Source: Bugula neritina
Taxonomy: Eukaryota; Bryozoa; Gymnolaemata; Cheilostomatida; Bugulidae
Assembly: GCA_964035545.1 (NCBI GenBank)
Contig: OZ037770.1
Span: forward strand, 12,470,642 to 12,534,641
Length of the DNA stretch: 64,000 bases
Direction of reading: 5' to 3'
Shown: one piece after another, positions 42,983 through 54,600 of the stretch
Numbering within the stretch: position 1 is the first letter of the stretch
How the letters are laid out: every line of letters starts with the position of its first letter
Program-made: the position numbers and the translations under genes
Notes under the pieces: model-generated
What the model was told of the DNA's origin: nothing
The model's input: only the letters and a program-made list of their open reading frames with translations
Database searches by the model: none

Positions 42983-43887
42983 ATGGCTTGCCAAGAATCG
43001 AGGGGTGAGTTAGTTATGTTTTTGGTACGAGGGCTAAACTGTATTAATCAGCTTAACTATAATAGAGTAAGCTGGAGACTCGGTAATGATTTTTAGTGGT
43101 GAGAATTCACATTGACTCTAAGACTTAACAGTCTGTTACAGCAGTGTGTGTTTTCGATCAACTATTCATTAACTGAGTCTCACGAGTGTCTAATTGAGTT
43201 AAGTACCCACCAGGCTGTATACGCCGGTTGTACTCAGTGTACACTCTACACTGTTATACTCTTGCAGATCACACTCGATCGACCAACTCTGGGTCACAGG
43301 ATCTACACTCTCTCTCCTCCTTGGATAACGGACCGGAAATGGACAACGGACTGCCCGCGGTGCTGCATCGAGGACACAGATGGGTGTCGCGACGAACGGA
43401 GCGACAGATTGAAGAAGCCTGGGGACCGAGTAGGTCACAAAACACCTGCCACGTGTGTTACGAAGAGCTTCCCTCACACCAAGGACTACGGCTGCATGTG
43501 AATGCAAACCTCCTGCTACGGTTCTGTCCGTGTGGATTTCACGACGTGTACCCATACCCCGTCGTGGCTCATATGATGGACTGTTTCGCGGGCGAGGGCT
43601 ATGTAGTAGACGCGGACAACTACAATGAATACCTAGAAGCGGTCAAACCAATGGTTAAGAAGGCTTTAACCTGGGCCGCATTATCCTCCGGATTTTATAC
43701 ATTGCTAACAGCCGCCCGTCAGAAGTCCCCTATGGTGAAAACGGTCGCTGCAATCATACCGCGGCTAGACAATACCCCCATGGAAGCATCAGACTCCCCA
43801 GAAGAGGCGACATCAAATCCACCCAGACCTACCCGGCTAGCAACCGTCGAAGAAAGACTCTTACGGCTGCAGGATGAATTCACCTAG
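42983..43887 (+). CDS. Spliced accessory gene of the LTR element, zinc-finger-like
   Basis: Two exons fit together in frame: 42983-43004 (ATG GCT TGC ..., donor GTGAGT) and 43268-43887 (acceptor CTCTTGCAG), giving 213 residues. The protein carries a Cys/His cluster, CHVCYEELPSHQGLRLH followed by CPCGFHDVYPYPVVAHMMDC, which could bind zinc. After it come a mostly helical middle part (VKKALTWAALSSGFYTLL) and a charged end (TVEERLLRLQDEF). No known family is recognised; it is not an envelope protein. A TAG stop at 43885-43887 is followed by 40 more open codons to 44010 with helical, basic character, so the original protein may have been longer. Translation from 43339 without splicing is an alternative. 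Confidence 0.6.
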
Positions 43888-44272
43888 TTGGCTCCCGACT
43901 TACTCAGCACTTCAGTGAGCCTTAATGAACTAAAGGGCTCAGTGGGACGCCTTAAGCGTAGACTACGTGCACGGCAAGCACGACACCGGATCCAGTCCCT
44001 ACAAAAATAGGAGCTGACAGTCGACAATTCCACTCCGCATGTTTCCGGGGTACTACATTATGATCATGCAAATGCTCGACTGCTAATGACCTACGATCCA
44101 GGACTCTCTCTTTATAGCTGGCCAGTTGTACGCTGGCCATCCGTTATCTTACTTATATGTTTATATTATCGTACATTTGGTATTTCTCTTCTTTCTCCTT
44201 GTGGATTTTCTTGACTTATGTTATTTTTGCATTATTATACTATTTCTGTTTTTATCAGAAAGTATGGCTTTC

Positions 44273-44288
44273 TGCTGGGGGGGGGCGG
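44273..44288 (+). other. Polypurine-tract-like G run before the 3' LTR
   Basis: GCTGGGGGGGGGCGG directly precedes the TG of the 3' LTR. It is G-rich with two pyrimidines, so it is an imperfect polypurine tract. Confidence 0.5.
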
Positions 44289-44627
44289 TGTAACGGGATT
44301 ACGTAGCATAATAATGCATTTGTCTCCTCCTGTATTGGAATATTTATAACTATGTTCTACCAACCAATCAGAAGGACCGGAAGGCAAGGTTCCGGTCAAG
44401 TGACTGTTCGCGGGTTAGTTAGCAGAAACCATGTTGTTGAGAGCAGGGGCTCGTAGTAGCTAGACGTGTTTATAATTGATTGATGTATTGTGGTTTTGAC
44501 ATACTGTTATAATTATGTTTATCGAATTAAATAAAGGTTATCGTAGGCAAGCTCTGTTAGTAGTTGCTAGTTAAATTGAAACTAAATACGCAGGCAATCC
44601 ACGCTTGATAATTGTGCTAAAACTCAT

Positions 44628-44631
<4 letters not shown>
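44289..44631 (+). repeat. 3' LTR, 343 bp
   Basis: Same ends and length as the 5' LTR, with four substitutions. An (AT)n tract follows directly. Confidence 0.95.

Positions 44632-44686
<55 letters not shown>
44632..44686. repeat. (AT)n microsatellite, right part
   Basis: About 27 AT dinucleotides, the continuation of the tract at 40205-40268 interrupted by the LTR element. Confidence 0.9.
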
Positions 44687-44689
<3 letters not shown>

Positions 44690-44789
44690 ACTGTATCGTG
44701 AGATTTTTAAAAAACAGCGGATAAAAAAGTGCTCAAATTATTATGTGTATAATAATGAGCAATTATATTATTGAGGAAAAGAACAATTT

Positions 44790-45465
44790 GATTATATAGA
44801 TGTTGTTTTATTGCACTACTAATAGTTTCATGCCTCTTCGGCACTCCTCAGGCACAATATTGACAAATTTAAATTTTTACATTAAGAAAATCAAAATGCT
44901 AAACACAAGGTAAAACGCAACGAAGACATAGCAGTGGCTGTATTGTAATATAGGTTTGTAGGTGTAAATTAATATATAAAAAAACCATAATGTAATGTAA
45001 AAACATAATTTATAGCAGATGCATGAAGTTTTTGTTGGGTGACTATTCTCTATGAATATTTGTATATTATTTACTATAGTACTTAAAATATAAATAGGCT
45101 ACAGAGTTTCTAGGTTTTGTGGTTGCACAGTAAGAATTTTTTGAGTGTCGGCAGGTTGATAAGAGTTCGTTTCGCTTGTTTAAAGTACACATGTTAGGTT
45201 TGTATAAAATAAAAAAACATTCCCATAGGCATAAATTACACCTTTTGGTAGTTGTGTTGTATGGTTTTGCTTTTCTTAATATTTTCCAGCTTATGTTGTG
45301 CTTAATGTTTTTGTTAGTTAGTTGCCAAATGTGTTTGCTAAGTTCTGTTTGATTTGCTTTCTCCTTGTTTTTAAATGATGATCTGTGGTTTGCGTATCTT
45401 AGTTTGAACGGTCCTTCACTTAGGCCAATGTATGTTGCAGGCTCGTTTTCGGTAGTATATAACAT
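44790..45465 (-). mobile_element. Penelope-like element, GIY-YIG endonuclease part and 3' end (inverted)
   Basis: On the minus strand 45067-45465 reads an endonuclease of the GIY-YIG type as found in Penelope-like retroelements: the YIG core in PATYIGLSEGPFKLRYANH, then HRSSFKNKE, ELSKHIWQL and RCNLCLWE. The region to about 44790 is probably the untranslated 3' end. It lies next to, but opposite in orientation to, the reverse transcriptase half at 45662-46354. Confidence 0.8.
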
Positions 45466-45661
45466 ATAACATGCACCTACCAGTATAGTATATAATAGAC
45501 ACCTACCAGTTTACTCAATGAGGGAAATCTTGAAAATGATTCGGATTTCCAGGCCTCCAACTCTTTAGATAGTTTGTTAGGGGTGAACGGACAAGCCTCA
45601 AAAGCTTTGCTGTCGATGTATAAGGTGAGAGGCAGTAGTTTAGCATACGCTGCCAAGTTGC

Positions 45662-46354
45662 CGCCTCATAAACCCCTGCAAACCAGAGATAGGAAAGATT
45701 AGTAAGAAAATTTTAGACCGAATAAATAACAAAATTCTCACAAACACACACCTAAACCAATGGAAAAACACCACTGATGTAATAAAATGGTTTGAAGGAA
45801 TTAACAACAAACATCAACAAACATTTATTTCATTTGACGTCATAGACTTTTACCCCTCAATTTCAAAAAACCTACTTGAAAACGCTCTAACTTTTGCATC
45901 GGAATTTGATACAATTAGCGAAGATGAAAGAGAAATAATTATACATGCCAAAAATTCACTACTCTTCAACTCTGGAAAGGCATGGGGAAAGCATAACCAC
46001 AACCTCTTCGACGTTACAATGGGAGGATACGACGGCGCAGAAACATGCGAACTAGTTGGGGCGTACATTTTAAACTCAATAACACTAAAACATGGCAAAA
46101 ACTTTGGCCTGTACAGAGATGACGGCTTAGGAGTCTCTGACAAAACACCCAGAGAAATAGAGAACATAAAAAAAGACATCTGCAAAATATTTTCTGAAAA
46201 TGGATTAAAAATAACAATTGAAGCAAATAAAAAAATTATTAACTTCTTAGACACCACACTCAACCTAAACAATAAAGCCTACACACCATACACTAAGATA
46301 CAAAGCTTGTTTATTGTTGGGATATTACATGAGCTTGGAAAGCTTGTTGAATAA
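45662..46354 (+). mobile_element. Penelope-like reverse transcriptase fragment
   Basis: The open frame starts with [18 protein letters not shown], includes [12 protein letters not shown] (motif A) and [10 protein letters not shown] (motif C, YRDD), followed by [12 protein letters not shown] and [10 protein letters not shown]. These motifs and the order match the reverse transcriptase of Penelope-like elements. It is truncated at both ends: the frame upstream of 45662 is shifted, and similarity is lost after NKAYTPYTK (about 46300). No endonuclease follows in this orientation. Confidence 0.85.
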
Positions 46355-47367
46355 TTACAGCTTTACTTGTATTATCATAGCTATGTTAGCTACTTTATAC
46401 TTTTTCTACAATTATTCTGGCTACTACAAAATAGCAAACTATTATCTATAAAACCTAACATTTTTCTGTTATTCAATCACTTATCACATATCAACTATCT
46501 CTTTGATACTTTCTTTCAGTCTGACACAAGAAGCACAAGTATATAATCTTGACAACAGAACATTTATATATCATTATCAGAAATTATTAAATATTAAATT
46601 TATTATATAAGCAAACATGCTACATTAGAAAATTGTCAGAAATGAGGATACAATATAGAACATGAAACCACACCAGAATAAAATAATATCATTGTCATTA
46701 GATAAACTGCTAGATATCATCAGTTTTTTCTGTGTAGCTCACAACTCAACAGGTAGAAATTATTGGCAATAATAAAATAACTACCAAATATGTCGGTATT
46801 TTAGAAAAAATGATGCAATACATTAAAGTAAAACACAACAGAACCCACAAGCATAAGGTATAATTGGAAAACTATCCTAAGAAATGGTACTAAGTAGAAT
46901 ATATTCAGTAAACATTAATATGACAACTAAGTAAAATATGTTTAGTGATAAAAGAAATTGTTTATTAGTGATATACACCATATCTATGTACTGTATATTA
47001 GTAACATGTACTATATATAGTACATTATATATCAGTGATCAATATATAATGTACCATATATGTATATAACAGAGCATATAGAACACAGGTTTGATTAGAA
47101 ATTAAGTATTACAATTGATTATTATATCATCAATAAAACAGTCAAACCAAAATTCAGAGATGAATAAAATTTGCTAATTATCATCATACTGCTTATATAA
47201 TATGTTTAACTTTAAGGAAATTTCCAAAATTTCTACCTGCAGAGTTTGTGTGTATTATGTGAACAGCTCCAGTGACTGGGAATACATGTGACCAATCATA
47301 CGCTGTCACACACAGCATTCAGTGGCAGCTAACCACACAATACACACCCAGTGAGTTACACGGAAAT

Positions 47368-48519
47368 CTAATTGATGTAACACTTGAGGGTTCCTGTCAG
47401 AGGCGCCCCGCAGTTGAAGTAAGGACACTTAGGCTTGTAGTCCTTGTTGACGTTGGTCTTCGTCTTTTCCTCCTTGTTGCATCTGTCGCAGTAAATAACA
47501 TGACCACACGGCAAGCCAACCTGGGTCGCCTGCAACAAAGGTCAAGTACAGTTAAGAGTACAGACAGACACACACAGACAGACATAAGACAACTAGCCAC
47601 CAGGGTTGGGGTCACTTACACATGAATGTAATCAATTACAATTGTCAATTTTAATTATAATTATAATTACAGTTGAAATAAATGTAATTAATTACAATTA
47701 CAATTACATGGTAATGTAATTAATTACAATTTCACAATTACTTTTGTTCTTACAAGAGACAAATAAAAGTTATATAATCTCACTTTTGGGGTCCAACTAC
47801 CAGGGGCAATTTTGACAACGGAAACCCTTCTTTGTTCTCAACAGTAAGGAATAGGGTGATAAATACGACATTAAATTAATCTGAAATTCTTATTAAACAG
47901 TAGACCAGAGATGGGCAAATGTTTTTGAAATGGGTCCAGATCTCAAGATTTAAGACGTAAAAAGGGCCAGGTTTGTTTGTTGTAAATGCAAGGTACAATG
48001 CCACATGACCAAATGCAAAGATAAATTGCTTTTTTTCATTTTCAAGGCTGAAAGTAGAAATTATAAAAAATAAAAAAGATGACGGTTTATTAGTTTAACA
48101 ATAAGTTCTATATAGTTCACTAAGCAAGAACAAAGCAAAAAAAATGATTGGCCTACTATAATTAGTGAGAATTATAAAAGACACTTATAGTAGCTATAAT
48201 AGCAGTAATACCTAGTAAATATAGGTTCAATGTGGCTACTCGAAGCATATCTTGCAGATGCTCATTGGTGAGCTGTGTTATATTACTATTTTTTGGTATG
48301 GTTCATGCTAGAAAACATGCATTCACATTTATAAACATAACCAGATATGCTCAGATATGTCTCACTTTAGCTAGTGTAGGGTAATTTTCACTGGTTATAA
48401 CTGGTGAAGTGTAGAAGCCAACTGTTGTTGCAGCAACATCACATAATCATATTTGCAATGCTGCTACACTTATGCTTACTGAACAGTGATCATTAGTTTC
48501 AGTAGTTCTATTTATTTTG

Positions 48520-48613
<94 letters not shown>

Positions 48614-51600
48614 GGGCAATTTATTTGAATATTATTGAAATATATGTATCTTTAAATGAACTTGGATCAACTGTTTGCTACTTAGCCCATAAATAAATTC
48701 CTTTGATCTGTATTAACTTATTAATTTTGCATATTCTATACTTCTTGTTGGAAAAAATTTCATTAATAGGTATTCATTAAAAATAATGTCTATTATATTA
48801 ACTTATTACTGTTCTTTACCCCACAAAAATCTGTGAAAAGTGGGCTATTAATCCAGATACTTTATATTAGCTATTATAGCTATTAGCTATTTTTAGCAAT
48901 CGGTGTAACAGTTATATTATACATTATTACGGTACCAAAATTAAAAAATAGCGTCTAGCTGGGAAGCGCCTATCTGGGATGAAACTGTTTCAGCAACTAT
49001 ACATAGGCCAGAAGCTTCCCGAGAGTTATGTTCATGATTGGCCAGTGTTGCTTAGCACACGCATTCTTCGAATGATTAAGAAAACAATGAAATTTTAAGA
49101 ATTGCTAGCGATCGGCTGAGGGCCTGATTAAAACAGTATAGGGGGGCCTGATGTGGCCTGCTGGCCACCATTTACCCATTCCTGCAGTAGACGAGGCAGG
49201 AAAAATAAGAAATTTATAAGATTTAAAAATGTGAAGTAATTGTTACGTAATTATAAAGTAATTGTAAAATTCAATTACATTAGCAATGTAATTAATTACA
49301 ATTACATTTTTATACATCAATTACAAATTACATTCAATTACTTAAAAAAATGTGTGCGTGTGTGTTTTATTTCATCATAATATAGTGTTTTACAACTAGC
49401 ATAAGTTACAAGAGCAGACAAACAATTAGAAAAGAAACATAGTAACAAATAACAGTATATAAAAATAAAGCTGTCGGAAGTGATGATGAGGCCCAGTGCG
49501 AAATAACATGGCTAGTAGTACGCGGGCCCAATGTTGGCATAACCATACGAGGCACCACAGATCACTCAACAAAGTGGAGGTGATGCCTCAATTTCGTTTT
49601 AAATTTACCAAGTGGCTGTATAATCTTTGAAAATTTAGGCAACTTATTCCACAGTGCAGATATTACAAAATTGGAGGTGCGTTGACCAGCAAATGAGGAA
49701 TAAAATGGAACAGGAAGATATTGCAATTGATGACGAGTAGTATAGTGAGAGTGTGTCAAAAAGCTTCCTGAATAGTATATTTTATGAGCTTTAATTAGCA
49801 GTTTGTACTTGTACAACTTGTCAACTGGTAAAATGTCTGATTTCCTAAACAGGTCTTTAGAATGGTTCTTTTGAAATTTTATCACTCTATCAAGATGGAC
49901 CCTGGATGCATTTCCCCAGGATTCTATAGAGTAGCACAGCCTGGAATGTATAAGTAAATAGTATAACATAATCAAAAATTTTTTAGGAGCGAATGCATTT
50001 AAACGATAAAAAACTCCCGAAATTGGTCGAAGATTTAATAATATTTTCTGAATGTGGGATGACCAGTTTAAATTTCTATTAATTATCACACCTAAAAATT
50101 TTACTTCGTCAACTGCTGTTATTGGTTTGTCATTTATTGTTAATTTTAAATCAAATTGGAACCTATTTTGATAGTGCTTAAAAATAATGTAAGATGTTTT
50201 TTCATGATTAATTGTTAGATTATTTGTCTGGCACCATTCACATAGTCTTCTAGGATCAGAAGAGATTTTCTCATATTCATTGTTCAAATTTTTGATTTTA
50301 GAAATAAGTTAGTATCGTCAGCATATAAAATTGGTGTTAAATATTTTAAGGTTTCGCAAAGATGGTTGATATATATTAGGAACAAGGTGGGACCTAGCAC
50401 AGATCCTTGGGGTACACCGCAAGTTATAGTTTGTGTATTGGATAGTGTATTGTTTATTTTTGTGATTTGGGTTCTTTCTGTTAAATAATTATGTATCCAT
50501 TTGATAGCAGATGAGCTAAAATTATATTTTTTAAGTTTATAAATTAAAATGTTGTGGTCTATAGTATCAAATGCTTTACTGAAATCAATAAATATGCTTA
50601 GTACGGATTCACCTTTATCAAAAGATTCTAGAATTTTGTTTGTAAAGTTAGAAATTGCGTCTGATGTACCCCTGTTAGGTCTAAATCCAAACTGATTTTG
50701 AGTAAGGAGGTTATTGTTTTCTAAATGGGCCAGTATTTGTTGGTTTATTCATGTTTCCATTACTTTGCTGAAGATGGGTAAAATTGAAATAGGTCAATAA
50801 TTCCCACATTCATTGACAGAACCTTTTTTATATAATGGTGAAACTTTAGCTACCTTTAATTTTGTTGGTATTTTTCCACAATTGATAGAATGGTTAATAA
50901 TTTTACATAGTGGAGTAGTAATAATGTCTGACAAACGCTTAACAAAGTTGGCGGAGATTTGGTCAAGGCCAGAAGCTTTATTTGGCTTCATTTGCGTTAT
51001 GAGTGTTAACACGCTAGTTTCATTAACATGTTGAAGTTCAAAAGCACCATCAGTGCTGTTACTAATTTCAGAGTGAGAAAGCCGGTGATCATTGTTAGCA
51101 AATTTAGAAGCTAGACGCTTTCCAATATTACTAAAGTAAGAGTTAAATTCTTCAGCTATTTCTGTATCGCTTAAGGCTACCCGAGATGGATCTTGGGTGT
51201 AATTAATTACAACCAATTACAATTACAAATTACAATTACCCCAATCCTGCTAGCCACACACATTCACAGAAGAACATAATATTACATAAAGAGTATAATA
51301 TCGCATGATCTATATCAAAACAGTACACAAGAGAAGACAACTATAAAGAGAGTCTACTTACTGGTTCTACAATATCAGCCTTCCTGAAACACATGATACA
51401 GCTAGCAAATGGACACTTCCTGTTGTTGGATGTAGCATCTAGTAGTCCTGAGTATGCCCCATCAGTCTCTGAAGTATTAACAGAAGAGTAAATATACTGT
51501 GCTTATAGGAGAGGTCAAAGGTCAAGGGTGAATATTGACTGGTAATGAAAACTTAGGCTATCGTAAGTCTGATCTAAATACCACTTTTGAACCACTACCT

Positions 51601-54600
51601 GAACTCTATATAGTTAGAAATTTACACAGGAATAAAAAAGCTTGGAAGCTTAAACACTTACGCATCTCTCCACTGCGATATCTTCTTGCATCTTCTTCAG
51701 GCACAGAGACAGGCTGGTTGGTTAATGTACCAGCTGCACCAGCTGGCATGACAGAATAGTCCATGGAGTCATCTCCCTACAGTAGACATAGTAGTAGGTT
51801 TATTATCTGTCTTACAGGGAGAGCTTACAGATATCTAGTAGATATTATATTAGTATGTAATGTAACACAGCTGTACTGTAATATAACACAGCTGCACTGT
51901 AATATAATACAGTTGTACTGTGATATAATACAGTTGTCTTCTCTTCACATCACTGGAGGTGACATACCTCTTGGAAATGCGGATGAGGGTCATCCAGGTT
52001 ATGAATAGCATCCACAAAGTCTCTAATACTAGAGAATCTCCTGCCATTCCTTCTAACAGCCTCTTTTATCACAGTCTCACTGTGTCCCAGCTTAATCAAG
52101 AGCTCAACCATGGCTAAGAGATCAAATATTGTCAGTAACAACTCAGCGTATCATCGGTTAAGGTACTTAGGCTGTGAATGCAATTTATGTGAAAAAGACA
52201 AAAATTATTTTATGCTGGCAAATATTACAGAACCCATAAAAATTAACATCGATGCACTGAAAATATTACAATTTAAATTACGAGTATAAGGTGAATTTGA
52301 GAATTAACCTATTTAACCAGTAAATTAATGGGAGATCGTAATTACTTTGGTCTTGCTTAGCCTCCTTTTCTTTTCTCTTCTGTGATTCTGTAGATCTGTA
52401 GACACACTGTAACAAGAACCCGGATGTATAATGAGTCACTGAAATGATGAGTCACTGAAATGATGAGTCACTGAAATGCTGAGTGAAGGGTCAACTAAAA
52501 CCACTAGACTAACTAAAACTGACAGGAGAAAAGGATGAAGTGATTAGCTAGATGAGCAAACAAAGTCATTACTCTAGAGTCTAGTCAATAGCTGAACATC
52601 TACCTCAAGTAACATAGTGTTAGTGATACTATAGTGCTAGTAACATGGTACTAAAAATATCATGTTAGTAACTTTGAAATAATAACATAGTGAATAGAAT
52701 ACAAATACACTTTTAAACTTGAAAAACGAAGCAAGAAATACAAAATAAGAAGCAAGATAACTTTACTAAACCAATTTATTTAGATTATTCTATGTACAGA
52801 TAAAATTTGAAAAAAAATACCTATACTTATTTCACACAACTACGCAGGAGTATTTTATATATTCTACCAAATTTTCCAATAGCTAAATTGAATAACACTG
52901 TACACTAAAAACATTACAATATAGCATAATTCTTTTAGATTATTATTTATTACTGCTGTAGAACAAACCAGAAGAGGATCACTCTCTTAGCCCTTGATTT
53001 TAGGTCATAAAGACGGGAAAACAGCAGGTGATCACATGCAGCCAATTGACCTGCAACAAAGTTGGCGGGTGGGGTGGGGAAGAAAAACCTAAACCTACTG
53101 AGTCAACTAACAATTGAGGTTACCTTCAAGTGAGCTGGGGTTCTAGTACGAACTTCTGTGACATAATCTTCACCTTTCTGTTGCAGGAGGAAAGAACATT
53201 CTGGAAACCACCTAAAATAGAATATATTATGATGTACATTATCATTAAGTAATTGGCCACTCACAATTTACTATTGACAGTTGGCCAAAATAATGAAACT
53301 GCAGGATTAATATAACTCATATTGGTGAAATATTTGAGTGGCTGTACTTTACATAGTCCATTCAAAAGATTTATAATATAGTACATTATCAGCTAACCAA
53401 ATTGCAGTGCATAAAAACTAAATTTCAAACAAACTTATAGTTTATTTCTAAGAGTTATTTGACACGTAAATTACTAACTAAATTTCTTTTATAAGACTAC
53501 AAGTGAAATGCTCAAGCAACCAATCGGAGGGGTATAAAATTAACCAAAGAGTAATACCAATTAGCAGAACGCTATTAAGTGAAATCAACTAAACTGCCAT
53601 CACAAAAAGTTCCACAGCCCTGCCTGACTATGTTACATGATTATATACTTTTAGTACACTCACTCACTCACTACATAACTGACACTGGAGACTGTAACTG
53701 AGTAACTCACCTGGCATGCTCCTCCCACGGGACATCAGACGTCTGCCAACTCCTCAGACCACCAGAACAGTAGAAACATCTGACTTGATCTTCAAACCCA
53801 GTGAAGTAGAAACCTGAATACAATAATATACAAGTTTGTATACACTGGAGATTTCATCATAATATGATTTACTAAGATTGAACGCAGAGTAATTCTCAAT
53901 ATACCTGCTTCACAGAGTGTCCTAGCTGTTACTGGAGAGCTCGCTGGCCATCTAGCATAAGTTCTGAGACGTTTATGCTTAGGTGCGTACTGTATTGTAT
54001 CAGCTCTGTTGGTATATAAACCAAGAGGATTGAAGTCTACACAAACTACTCCATTACCATCTTTTTTCATTTCTACAAGTTCAATAAAATTTTTGGATTA
54101 TTTCAGTTTCCCTTAAAAATCCAGCGTGGTAGTAAAAGATGTTCCAATGAGATTTATAAGCCAAAGAAACATAATACTGATATTTAAAAGCAAATAATCT
54201 CCACCTACTTAATTTCTTTTCACAAATTATCCAATGAAACACTATACAACATGCTGTTCAATTCAGTGAAATGATACATTCTCAATTCACTGTAACTTCT
54301 TTTTACCCATACACACCTGGTGGTTCTCCATAGAAATTGATATTCTTCAGTTTATAGGGCTTAATAAAGTTACCCTTGTACTCTCTGTTACCACATTCCA
54401 GTCCTTTGACAAATCGGCAGAAGGTGAAGGCGCGAGCATGCTCAGTCATTGGGTTGTCGTCTCGCTCCCAGTGAGGGAGACTTCCCCGGCAGAATACACA
54501 CTGCACTCTGTCATAGTTGTCTGTACAAACAGAATAATAGAAACATTTCTAACTAAGTGAAGGCAAAGAAACCACGGAAGTTCCCCACACATTGTGAAAC

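Larger units (their letters stand above)
40269..44631 (+). mobile_element. LTR retrotransposon (Ty3-like), internally deleted, with accessory gene
   Basis: Two 343-bp LTRs (40269-40611 and 44289-44631) begin TGTAA and end AACA. By eye they differ at only four positions, which indicates a recent insertion. Inside are a primer-binding-like site, a gag-like frame, an aspartic protease and an integrase zinc-binding domain. Reverse transcriptase, RNase H and the integrase catalytic core are absent: only 26 bp separate the protease frame from the integrase frame. A spliced accessory gene follows, then a G-rich purine tract. The element is clearly GC-richer than the surrounding DNA. It cannot be autonomous and would depend on a complete relative. 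Confidence 0.9.
47601..51249. mobile_element. hAT-like insertion in the RING intron, with nested elements
   Basis: The ends CAGGGTTGGGGT and ACCCCAATCCTG form terminal inverted repeats. The 8 bp CTAGCCAC flank both sides (47593-47600 and 51250-51257). An 8-bp duplication and CAG...CTG ends are typical of hAT transposons. The equivalent intron of the first IAP gene has the uninterrupted sequence ACTAGCCACACACATTC (about 14527-14543), which is the empty site. Inner tracts of TAATTACAATTAC occur at both ends. No transposase is seen; the internal part is filled by the element at 47906-49184 and a LINE. Confidence 0.88.

Noticed and set aside
43112-43501. 129-codon plus-strand frame inside the LTR element
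   Set aside because: It overlaps the spliced accessory gene in another frame and has no recognisable domain.
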